From Peptoniphilus harei (GTDB lineage: Bacteria > Bacillota > Clostridia > Tissierellales > Peptoniphilaceae), in assembly GCF_900454685.1 (NCBI RefSeq), contig NZ_UATM01000032.1, forward strand, positions 1,426,001 to 1,490,000: a stretch of 64,000 bases of DNA, written 5' to 3'. The translations under genes were made by a program, and so were the position numbers. The notes beneath the pieces were generated by a model. It was given only the letters and a program-made list of their open reading frames with translations. It was not told the origin of the DNA and did no database searches. Position 1 is the first letter of the stretch; each line of letters opens with the position of its first letter. This document shows positions 37,682 to 45,351 of this stretch, one piece after another.

Positions 37682-37872
37682 ATTATTTATCTCTATTTAC
37701 TTTTTCTATGCCCATTCTGGTTTTAATGATATTTATCATATGTCTTTAAGCTTTCTCTTTACCCTAGTATAGATTTTTCATTCTTATCTCTAGTCAATAT
37801 CTTTCCCTACAGCTTATCTATATTTTTATCTTAAATGAAAAACTTGTTATTTAAAAACATTAGCCCTCTTTC

Positions 37873-38580
37873 TTATTCTTGATGTGGCACAGCAATCCCT
37901 TGGTCTGGTGCTTTTTCTAAGTGTATTGGAGTGATTTGAAAGAATAGTCTTTTTGATGTGTTGTTTGACACATTAAAGATTTCGTCAATGTAATAGGTGG
38001 TATCTCCAATGATGACATAATTCCATCTGTGTTTTAAAATTTTGCTATCTATACAACCAACTTTTAATCCTATAGCTTCTCCTAAGATTAGAAATAGTTG
38101 GGCAAAGGCGGTGCAGGTTCCTTTATGAGTAATGGCAGCAGCTAATGCTGATCTTGACCTATGCTCCTTGTCATAATTTATATTGTCAGTAATGAAATTA
38201 TGCAGATATTCTAACTCTTCTAATTCGATTAAGCCTTTTGTTTGTTCTTTTATATTATTTTCCAGTTCCATTAATTCTTTAAAAAGGAACTTCTCTGCAA
38301 AGAGTTGAATTAAAAGCTCACATTCATAGTAATCTCCCTTATGTTTTATATCTTCAACCCTCACAACTAAAAGATTGTTTAAGGTTGAACTGTCTGGGAT
38401 TATAAATTGTTTGTCAATCCCATCCCTCATTTCGATTTCTTCTAAGAAGTCCTTTAATCCTTCATCTACCTTAACAACCACAGACTTGTAGCATTCTTCA
38501 TCTTTAACTTCATAAAAAACCTCTTTGACAATAGTGCCCAATTCTTCTTTAGTTGTTAAAGTTTTACATTTTACCATCAT
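37873..38580 (-). CDS. Transglutaminase-like cysteine protease fold protein
   Basis: The 235-residue protein has the transglutaminase core in its C-terminal half. The Cys is in THKGTCTAFAQLFLILGEAIG (near residue 157), the His in KHRWNYVIIGDT and the Asp in YYIDEIFN, the usual Cys-His-Asp triad order. There is no signal peptide. The N-terminal half is a charged alpha/beta region I do not recognise. Its substrate is unknown. It is cargo between relics 3 and 4. Confidence 0.75.
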   Translation of the reverse strand: MMVKCKTLTTKEELGTIVKEVFYEVKDEECYKSVVVKVDEGLKDFLEEIEMRDGIDKQFIIPDSSTLNNLLVVRVEDIKHKGDYYECELLIQLFAEKFLFKELMELENNIKEQTKGLIELEELEYLHNFITDNINYDKEHRSRSALAAAITHKGTCTAFAQLFLILGEAIGLKVGCIDSKILKHRWNYVIIGDTTYYIDEIFNVSNNTSKRLFFQITPIHLEKAPDQGIAVPHQE

Positions 38581-38619
38581 ACTTCCCTTGATTTTATAAT
38601 TATCAATCTTAGATATTAT

Positions 38620-38949
38620 TTAAATCATTCCAAAATACTCTAAAGCATCTTCTATTGCTTTTTCTTTTTCTTCTGGGCAATTTGGTACTCTTTGATTTTC
38701 TTTCTTGCTAATATTGTAGTTTTCTCTTTCTATTAGACCATGTTTTCTTTTTACTTGTGCAATATATAGACTTGAAACCTTTAGTCAATATTTATCCAAA
38801 ACATACTTTTTAATTTCTCTATAAGTTGCATCTTTTGAAAAGTCAATTTCAGACAATTCATCTTCGCCTATTTCTAGATCTAAATGATGTTCTGTATTTA
38901 GTTTGGACAATAAAGCTACCGTCTCCACATGGCCTGAGTGGTCAGTATG
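38620..38949 (-). pseudogene. rumA/rlmD-like C-terminal relic 4, extended form
   Basis: The minus frame reads HTDHSGHVETVALLSKLN, then 36 more residues to DKY, a TGA, and a further 54 residues (LKVSSLYIAQVKRKHGL ... EDALEYFGMI) to a stop. This is the tail form seen on RumA-like methyltransferases of mobile elements, with an added C-terminal region of about 90 residues. A single GGA-to-TGA change explains the internal stop. The catalytic part is absent. Confidence 0.65.
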
Positions 38950-39049
38950 GATAAAACTAACAAATTTTCAAAAGCTTCGTATGTGGGAATATGTTAATAA
39001 CTATATAATAAAAATGTAGCCTATTAAAACAGACTACATGACTAATAAT

Positions 39050-39646
39050 TTATTTAGTTAATCCACAACTAATAGGGCAATAATCAAAATTATTTGTATC
39101 ACGCTGATTATATTTTTGACTATCATAGCCTAAGTGATGGTGATCTATCAATAATGGATAAAGTGTATTACCTACTTTCCCACATATAACTCTTACTGAA
39201 CCATTTAATCCTAATTGATATAACTCTAAATCTTCAAGTTGTCCAGTTCCATATTCTATTCTATCTATATTATTTTTAGACTTATCTGCTTCAGACTTAA
39301 TTTCTGATAAATTTAACAGCTCAGGATGAATATTTTTGATAACTTCAATATATTTACCCTGAGCTTCTTTACCATTTTCTTCATTTATAGAATGACAATG
39401 CGGCATTCTCTGACCCCAGTTTTTATAAACATAAGGTATTAACGTATATATTATATACATTAAATTATTTACAAATTCCTCTTCTGTTTCTGTATAAGTT
39501 GTTATATCTTTTCCTCTATAGCCTCTTATCCAATTTTTATAAGACATAGAAATAACTAATTCTTCTTTCTTCAAAGGCGTTTTTACCTTTTTAACGTTAT
39601 TTTTAGGACTTGTATTATTTCTAATTCTTTTACTTTTCTTGCCCAA
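39050..39646 (-). CDS. Putative toxin partner of the Panacea antitoxin
   Basis: The 198-residue protein starts at a TTG overlapping the downstream spacer of the Panacea gene (GAGGA site), one base after that stop. The N-terminus is Lys/Arg-rich. The C-terminal part (RIEYGTGQLEDLELYQLGLNGSVRVICGKVGN, then LYPLLIDHHHLGYDSQKYNQ) is beta-rich and ends in a His cluster and FDYCP, which could be a small RelE/barnase-like nuclease fold. I do not recognise the family. Panacea antitoxins pair with many unrelated toxins, and tight coupling makes this the toxin by position. Confidence 0.55.
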   Translation of the reverse strand: MGKKSKRIRNNTSPKNNVKKVKTPLKKEELVISMSYKNWIRGYRGKDITTYTETEEEFVNNLMYIIYTLIPYVYKNWGQRMPHCHSINEENGKEAQGKYIEVIKNIHPELLNLSEIKSEADKSKNNIDRIEYGTGQLEDLELYQLGLNGSVRVICGKVGNTLYPLLIDHHHLGYDSQKYNQRDTNNFDYCPISCGLTK

Positions 39647-39647
39647 T

Positions 39648-40106
39648 TTAGTCCTCTTCCATTTGGCCTAAATAGTACTCAAATATAATTCTATCATCAA
39701 TAGAATCGTAACCATTTTCAAGTGGACTCAAATCCCCTCTTGCACTTATCCAAGGTTCTTCTTGATGGGTAATACTTTCAAGTTCGTTTGCATTATATTG
39801 ACCATACACATCCCATACTTGATTGAGCACATCAAGAGTATCCTCATCAAACTCGTTTTCATCAATTTCTTGCTTTGGAACTTCATTAAATTTATAGTCT
39901 CTATATTCTTGATAAATTGAATTTACAACAGGACCATGTACCCAGGCTTTGATTTCTTCATCAAATAATCTATTATTTAAATATTCAACGCTATCGTTCA
40001 TTAGAGTAAGATACCATGAATACGCATAATACACTAATTTTTGTATCTTCTTAGGAGACATTGATTCCTTACTTAAAAACCATTTTGCAATTTTCTTAGC
40101 ATCCAT
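39648..40106 (-). CDS. Panacea-domain (SocA/DUF4065) antitoxin
   Basis: The 152-residue protein has the family signature KIAKWFLSKESMSPKKIQKLVYYAYSWYL and then LFDEEIKAWVHGPVVNSIYQEYRDYKF. Panacea proteins neutralise very diverse toxins as antitoxins. The ATG has an AGGAGGT site. The partner gene follows at once. The promoter region upstream contains an AbiF-type RNA copy and an extra hairpin. Confidence 0.88.
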   Translation of the reverse strand: MDAKKIAKWFLSKESMSPKKIQKLVYYAYSWYLTLMNDSVEYLNNRLFDEEIKAWVHGPVVNSIYQEYRDYKFNEVPKQEIDENEFDEDTLDVLNQVWDVYGQYNANELESITHQEEPWISARGDLSPLENGYDSIDDRIIFEYYLGQMEED

Positions 40107-40218
40107 TTTTAATACCTCCTCTTATCTAAACTATACCACATTTTGAAGAAAAAATATATTGCTTATAAAAAAATTTATGGTTTTGAATATAATTATTAGA
40201 CGCATACTTTTTCTATAT

Positions 40219-40238
40219 GTGTCATTATAAAATGACAC
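40219..40238. other. Perfect hairpin overlapping RNA copy 3
   Basis: GTGTCATT and AATGACAC form an 8-bp stem with a 4-base loop. The 5' arm in the RNA overlaps the 3' arm of the copy 3 outer stem, so the two helices are mutually exclusive. Confidence 0.6.
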
Positions 40239-40280
40239 GACTTGGTCCGCATTTTACTAAGAGGCGTGTCGGGTACTGTT
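40234..40280 (-). ncRNA. AbiF-type structured RNA, copy 3
   Basis: On the minus strand AACAGT is followed by ACCCGAC, an interior nearly identical to copy 1 (ending GCGGACCAA) and GTCGTGT, which pairs with one mismatch. It lies about 30 bases after the recombinase stop and 130 bases before the Panacea gene. It is the closest relative of the element before abiF, although no Abi gene is present here. Confidence 0.55.
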
Positions 40281-40311
40281 ATTTTTAATGTATATTTACT
40301 TTTTATCCTTG

Positions 40312-41460
40312 TCAATTTTCTATTTCAACTTCAAGTCCTGATTTAAATACTACTTTTAAATTTTCTTCATAAACCACTATCTTCTCTATAAGTTTTCTTC
40401 CCAAGTCTTCATCGTATCTTTCTATTTCTAATTCCTGATTTTCTAAAAACTCTTCTAATTCCATTAGTCTGCTTTGTTCATTCTTCTCTTCCGCCATATT
40501 TAGGAGTATCTTTTCTTTTTCATTCCTTAATTCTTCCACTCTGTCTGCAAGGTCTGTGTAGTTCTTCTTGGCATTAGCAACTTTTAAAAGTTCTTCTTGA
40601 ACGGCCAGCATTTCTTTTTCTATTTCTTCTATTTCACTACTTCCATCATCTGTGATGGCTTTTTTTATATTCTCTTTTATTATTTCTTTTAATTCACTGC
40701 TTTCCGATATAAGCTGATTGATGACTTCTACGACCGCCTCTTGTAGGTCTTCTTCCTTAATAGTTCTAGCATGGCAGGCATCTGGTCCTTGGGTTACTCT
40801 TGTACAGCATCTCCAAACAGTATATTTCCTTCCTCTGTTGTTCCAAGCAATTCTCCTGTAAATATCTCCACATCTAGAGCAATAGACAATACTTGAAAGT
40901 GCGTATTTACTCGAATAAATTCTTCTTTTCCCTTTGCCACTCACCTTATTAGCTCGTCTATCCATTTCTTCCCCAACTCGCATGAAGATTTCTTTTGGTA
41001 TGATGGCTTCATGGCTATTTTCTACATAATATTGAGGTGCTATTTCATCATCTTTTACTCTTTTCTTATTTAGAAAATCCACTGTGTAGGTCTTTTGTAA
41101 AAGGGCATCCCCCATATATTTATCATTGGTTAAAATTTGATTGAAGTTTGATACATGCCACTTCTTATTTCCTGCTCCATTTACTATCTTGTCTTTCTCT
41201 GGTCCTTCCTTAATATCTCGTAGGCTTGCTCGTTCTAAATATTCTCTGTAGATCCTTTTTATAATCTTTGCTTCTTCAGGAACTATGACAAGTTTTTCCT
41301 CTTCGTCTTTTGTGTAGCCTAAGAACCTATTATGATTTACTTGGACTTGCACTTGTTGAAATCTATATTGAATGCCTAATTTCACATTTTATAAAAAAGA
41401 CTGACTTTCCTGTTGAGCAAGAGATGCCATAATGGTAAGGAGGACTCTCCCTTATGGTGT
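40312..41460 (-). pseudogene. Large serine recombinase, catalytic domain lost
   Basis: An open frame of 357 codons codes the recombinase domain (RFLGYTKDEEEKLVIVPEEAK, NFNQILTNDKYMGDALLQ), the zinc ribbon (CSRCGD ... CC ... C) and the C-terminal coiled coil. Upstream, the same frame continues as GRVLLTIMASLAQQESQSFL but carries TAA at 41389-41391 and at 41452-41454. The catalytic Ser domain is missing. It is a dead TnpX-type integrase of an older element. Confidence 0.85.
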
Positions 41461-41487
41461 TATAAGTGCGCCCTTGTAAACAAGAGA

Positions 41488-41781
41488 CTATTCCTCTATG
41501 TCCGTTTCTTCCTCTTGTGTTTCTGTATTTTCATTTTTCCTTTCTTTTTTATTCGCAATAATTTCTAAGATTTTTTGATTTATTACCTCTTTGATATTTG
41601 TGAATGAGATTAGTTGATAAAGTTCTTCTTTGGTTAATTCTTAGCTTTCGGTAAAAATACTTTCAAATACTCCTCCTTTTTCATAAAGCCGTCTATCTCT
41701 CTTTTTTCGTGCTTCCTCTTTCTGCTGACTGATGAGCTTCTTTCTTTTATTTTGTAACTGACTGATTTCTTCTTTTGCCAT
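41488..41781 (-). pseudogene. DUF3847-like ICE protein with a nonsense codon
   Basis: From the ATG at 41781 the frame reads MAKEEISQLQNKRKKLISQQ, RRLYEKGGVFESIFTES, TAA (41641-41643), then ELTKEELYQLISFTNIKEV and a charged tail to 41488. DUF3847 proteins are small accessory proteins next to ICE recombinases. Together with the recombinase it is the remnant of a Tn1549-type element. Confidence 0.6.
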
Positions 41782-41840
41782 TAAAATTTTTCTTCTATGT
41801 CTTTAATTTTCTTTGTCCTTTCTTCTTGATTTTGAGCAAT

Positions 41841-41870
41841 AAAAAAACAGTAAACCGATTTGATTTACTG
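41841..41870 (-). terminator. Terminator in the decayed ICE remnant
   Basis: The CAGTAAA / TTTACTG stem is followed by T7 on the minus strand, just upstream of the DUF3847 pseudogene, in the same style as the hairpins of the ICE at 1-13 kb. Confidence 0.75.
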
Positions 41871-41929
41871 CTTCGCGAATTGCTATCTTGTATCTTTTAT
41901 TTGGTTATTTGAGTTTAATAAACTGGTAT

Positions 41930-42391
41930 TCATAAATTACTATCTAACCATGTTTTTAGTTCATCAAAACTGTAATCTCCTTTTAACGCTATTCCATCTT
42001 TAATAATTGAATTCTTACATTCCTTTTTGTAATCTTCAATCATTCTCCCAAAACCACCTCCGTCATGCGTGCAAAACGGAACAATTGTCTTTCCACTTAA
42101 ATCAACCGTTCTTAAAAACGATAGCACGGGTGGGGCAAAAGTTTTAAGCCAATTAGGAGAACCAATAAAAACCACCTCTGCATTTTCAATAGTTTCCGCC
42201 CCTTTAATAAGAGGTGGGCAATATTCTTTTTCAATTTCTTCTCTCACTTCTTTTACAGCTGTATTATATGAGAATGAATAGGGCTTTTGTGGCTTCAGCT
42301 CTCTCAAATCCCCGTCAGTAATCAACGCAATATCTTCTGCTAATCTTCTTGTTGTTCCTGAAAATGAATAATATACAACCAAAGGACTCAT
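41930..42391 (-). CDS. Flavodoxin
   Basis: The 153-residue protein has the FMN phosphate loop SFSGTTRRLAE at the N-terminus, then VFIGSPNWLKTFAPPVLSFL and FCTHDGGGFGRM, as in Flavodoxin_4-type proteins. It carries low-potential electrons to an unknown partner. The ATG has an AAGGAG site. It lies between the recombinase remnant and rlmD, inside the island. Confidence 0.9.
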   Translation of the reverse strand: MSPLVVYYSFSGTTRRLAEDIALITDGDLRELKPQKPYSFSYNTAVKEVREEIEKEYCPPLIKGAETIENAEVVFIGSPNWLKTFAPPVLSFLRTVDLSGKTIVPFCTHDGGGFGRMIEDYKKECKNSIIKDGIALKGDYSFDELKTWLDSNL

Positions 42392-42555
42392 TATAATTAT
42401 CTCCTTAATTCAATTTAATTACTATTATATCATTTTTATTATATGATGAGTATCCTAAAATTATCCATCTTGTTCACTCCCCTAAAATATATATAGTGTC
42501 TACACACCCTGTAATAATCTACACTTGAACCGTTCCCAAAAGGTGTTTTCCAAAT

Positions 42556-42600
42556 AGAAAAATGGCTTTTAAGATTTATCCTAAAATCCTAAAAGCCATT
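42556..42600 (-). terminator. Terminator of the rlmD operon
   Basis: AATGGCTTTT and AAAAGCCATT form a 10-bp stem followed by TTTTTC on the minus strand, about 30 bases past the rlmD stop. Confidence 0.8.
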
Positions 42601-42662
42601 GATTTCAAAAGTCTAATAACCTATAATCTTATTTTCTTGACAACAAACAAATTGATTCCACA
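42585..42662. repeat. Direct repeat of the rlmD 3' end and flank (right copy)
   Basis: This is the right-hand member of the pair with 27,339-27,414. It covers the last codons of the intact rlmD, the stop and one arm of its terminator. Confidence 0.75.
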
Positions 42663-43909
42663 TGTGCCGTATTTGGAAATAAGTTTACTAAAGAAATTTT
42701 TTCTACTTTATAGACTTCTTTTAATGATTTTAAGTCTCGTGTTTGGGTTGCTGGGTTACAAGATATATAGACTAATCTTTCTACTGGATTTTCTTTCAAA
42801 AAGTTTACTAGTTTTTCATCTAGGCCTTTTCTTGGTGGGTCTACTATAATTTTATTTGGAGAAATTTTTTCTTCTTCCCAAAGTTTTTCTATGCTTTCTT
42901 CGGCTGGACCATACACGAATCTAGCCTTGATGTTATTTTTTTCTGCATTTTCTCTTGCATCATCAACAGCACTTTCAACTATTTCTATGCCTATAACTTC
43001 AGGACCTTCCTTAGCAACTGAAAGTGAGATGGATCCAACACCACAATATAGGTCAAATATTTTATCATCTTTGTTTGGATCAAGATAGTGTATTGCCTTC
43101 TTGTATAGTTTTTCTGTTGCTAATCTATTGATTTGGAAGAAAGATTCTGGAGAAATTTTATAATTTATCCCAAGGAGTTTTTCTTCTATTGTGTCATCGC
43201 CATAAATTTTTTCGAACTCTCTTGAGTAGTGCCTTCCATCTTCCTTATTGTAGTTCAGGTAGATTGATTTAACTCCTGCATCTATAAGATCAGGTAAGAT
43301 ATCTTTTATTTCTAATCTTCCCTTTTTACTAACAAGTATTAAAAGAAGATCTCCCTTATAATTTGTCCTAATTCCTATTCTCTTTAGGTCTTTGAGTTTT
43401 TTATAGCCCCACATTATTTTAAGAACTTCATTTGCAGAATCTTTTTGCATAATGCAGTTTTTAATAGGAACTATGTCCTTAGAATTTTTTGCAAAAATCC
43501 CGATTTTCTCATTCTTAACCTGGAACTGCATATTGTTTCTATAATGATGTTTGTCTGGAGAATCTATCACTTCTTCAACTTTTAAATCAAGCCCAGCAAG
43601 TCTACTTAAGTTTTTATTAACTTCTGCTTCCTTCCAAGCTAATTCTTTTTCATCAGAATAATTGAGAAAGTCACATCCACCACAATCTTTAAAATAAGGA
43701 CAGGGGGATTCCACTCTGTCCTTAGATCTTTTTAATATTTTTAAAATTTCTCCCTTAAAGAAGTTTTTCTTTTTCTTGGTAATTATAAACTCTACTTCAT
43801 CGCCAATTACTCCCCCATTTAAAAATACTGGGCTTCCATTGAGCTTGGTCATGCCAAGTCCCTTGAAGTCAAAGTCTATAATTTCTCCTGTAAATTTATT
43901 TTCTGCCAT
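42629..43909 (-). CDS. rlmD: 23S rRNA (uracil-C5)-methyltransferase RlmD/RumA family
   Basis: The 426-residue enzyme methylates a uracil of 23S rRNA using SAM. An N-terminal TRAM domain (about 1-58) is followed by the iron-sulfur cysteines C70, C76, C79 and one near 154 (IKNCIMQ), SAM motifs FDLYCGVGSISL, and the catalytic Cys in YISCNPATQTRD. The C-terminus is LFPNTAHVESICLLSRK, complete. It overlaps cvfB by 14 bases. Its 3' end is the apparent integration target of the 16-kb island to its left. Family members differ in the uracil methylated, so the exact position is not certain. Confidence 0.92.
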   Translation of the reverse strand: MAENKFTGEIIDFDFKGLGMTKLNGSPVFLNGGVIGDEVEFIITKKKKNFFKGEILKILKRSKDRVESPCPYFKDCGGCDFLNYSDEKELAWKEAEVNKNLSRLAGLDLKVEEVIDSPDKHHYRNNMQFQVKNEKIGIFAKNSKDIVPIKNCIMQKDSANEVLKIMWGYKKLKDLKRIGIRTNYKGDLLLILVSKKGRLEIKDILPDLIDAGVKSIYLNYNKEDGRHYSREFEKIYGDDTIEEKLLGINYKISPESFFQINRLATEKLYKKAIHYLDPNKDDKIFDLYCGVGSISLSVAKEGPEVIGIEIVESAVDDARENAEKNNIKARFVYGPAEESIEKLWEEEKISPNKIIVDPPRKGLDEKLVNFLKENPVERLVYISCNPATQTRDLKSLKEVYKVEKISLVNLFPNTAHVESICLLSRK

Positions 43910-44723
43910 GTTTCAACTCTATTTTTGTATCGTAAATATTTATCTTCCTATTTTTGTAAAGATTTCCCACTGCTCTTTTGTAGGCTTTCTTGCTAAGTCC
44001 TGTTATATCTTTTATAAGTTCTGGGTCTGACTTATCTCCTATTTCTAAAACTCCATTGTTGTCTTCAAGAAGTTCCAAAATTAAGTCTGCATCAGCATCA
44101 ATTTGCTTATAGGCCTTTTCTCTTAGGGTCAAAGTTATAAAACCTGTTTGAAGGATTCTTTGAACTCTTGCCTCTACTTCTTCTCCAACTTTATAAATTC
44201 CCTTTATTTCTTCAATTGGAATCATTCCATCGTACTTGTTATCTATAGCAACAAAAGCTCCTGGCCTTCCTATGCTATAGATTGTTCCCTTGACAATGTC
44301 GTTTACCTTAAAGTTTCCCTCTGTGCTTAGCTTATCCTTAATATTCATTGTAAGGGCTAGCCTGTCGCTCTTGTCGTGGTAAAGATAAAGAAGATATTCA
44401 TCTCCAACTGTTAATCTTCCGAAGGATTCTTTAAAAGGCAAGAATATATCTTTGCCAATTCCATTGTCTACAAAGTAACCAACTTTTGCTTTATCAACAA
44501 CCTTTAATTTTTTTAAATCACCAACTTGAGCATAGGGTCTTTTTAAAGTTGCCTCAAAGTCTTCGTGAATGTTATATACAAAGGCCTCAACTTCTTCTCC
44601 TAATTTTAAATTTTCTCCCTCGCCTCTAGCAAGAAAGATTCTCTCACCATCTTCATCTTTTAAACTTACTCTGCCGTCTTTTTTTGACGCAACTGTCAAT
44701 TTTTGTATTTTTCCTAATTCCAT
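43896..44723 (-). CDS. cvfB: CvfB-like S1 RNA-binding protein
   Basis: The 275-residue protein has three S1-type beta-barrels in a row (KKDGRVSLKDEDGERIFL, GYFVDNGIGKDIFLPFKES, GRPGAFVAIDNKYDGMIPIEEI) and a C-terminal winged helix (DKSDPELIKDITGLSKKAYKRAVGNLYK), the CvfB/YitL layout. CvfB is an RNA-binding regulator of virulence genes in staphylococci. It sits between an unrecognised gene (10-base overlap) and rlmD in one operon. Confidence 0.9.
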   Translation of the reverse strand: MELGKIQKLTVASKKDGRVSLKDEDGERIFLARGEGENLKLGEEVEAFVYNIHEDFEATLKRPYAQVGDLKKLKVVDKAKVGYFVDNGIGKDIFLPFKESFGRLTVGDEYLLYLYHDKSDRLALTMNIKDKLSTEGNFKVNDIVKGTIYSIGRPGAFVAIDNKYDGMIPIEEIKGIYKVGEEVEARVQRILQTGFITLTLREKAYKQIDADADLILELLEDNNGVLEIGDKSDPELIKDITGLSKKAYKRAVGNLYKNRKINIYDTKIELKHGRK

Positions 44724-45295
44724 GCCTTCTCCTCTATTATTTCTCTTCCAATCTCTGTCATGCCTTCATACAAATCGTCAATAATTCCATAATCTATATC
44801 TTTTAAAACATCTATACCATAATAAATAAAGGCTGGATGTTTTAATAAGTTTAAAAATATTTCATAGGCCCTTCTTACTTCCCTAAGATTGTAATACTTA
44901 GTCATGAGCATTCCAAATTTCACGCACTCTTCATTTCTGGAATCTCTCATTAGTAAAATTGAAAGACCAATTAACTTGCTTTCATCAAATTCTATTTTTT
45001 GAAGTAAAAAAGTCAAGAAATTTCTCTCAGCTTCTAAGGCTCTTTTATCCTTAAAAAAATTTTCGAATTCTTCTATTGCCTTAGCATCTCTAAGATAATA
45101 ATCATCAAGAGCCTTGTTTAACTCTCTAGTCTTTATATGATTTATTTTTTCTTCTCCCTTTAAAATACTGAGTTCATAAGATCCATTAGATAATTTTAAA
45201 TCTTTAATATTAGAAAGTTTTTCTAAATCAAAATTATTCTCTAAAAGTATTTTATATATCGACTTCTTTTTCTTAAATATATCAAATATTCCCAT
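44714..45295 (-). CDS. Unrecognised helical protein upstream of cvfB
   Basis: The 193-residue charged protein starts MGIFDIFKKKKSIYKILLEN and consists of successive amphipathic helices, HEAT-like in appearance (LLMRDSRNEECVKFGMLMTK, then YNLREVRRAYEIFLNLL). No family recognised. It overlaps cvfB by 10 bases, so a linked RNA-related role is possible. Confidence 0.65.
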   Translation of the reverse strand: MGIFDIFKKKKSIYKILLENNFDLEKLSNIKDLKLSNGSYELSILKGEEKINHIKTRELNKALDDYYLRDAKAIEEFENFFKDKRALEAERNFLTFLLQKIEFDESKLIGLSILLMRDSRNEECVKFGMLMTKYYNLREVRRAYEIFLNLLKHPAFIYYGIDVLKDIDYGIIDDLYEGMTEIGREIIEEKAWN

Positions 45296-45351
45296 AGGCT
45301 TATTTTATCACAAATCCAAGTCTTATAATACGTAAAAGCTAATCTGCATTT

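Noticed and set aside
37216-37772. Plus-strand hydrophobic frames over the IS200 region
   Set aside because: They are antisense to tnpA and its flanks; the tnpA frame has the HUH and Tyr motifs.
41386-41460. Independent start for the 357-residue recombinase frame at 41385
   Set aside because: The GTG has no ribosome site and the same frame continues upstream as LLTIMASLAQQESQS through a stop, so it is a truncated pseudogene.
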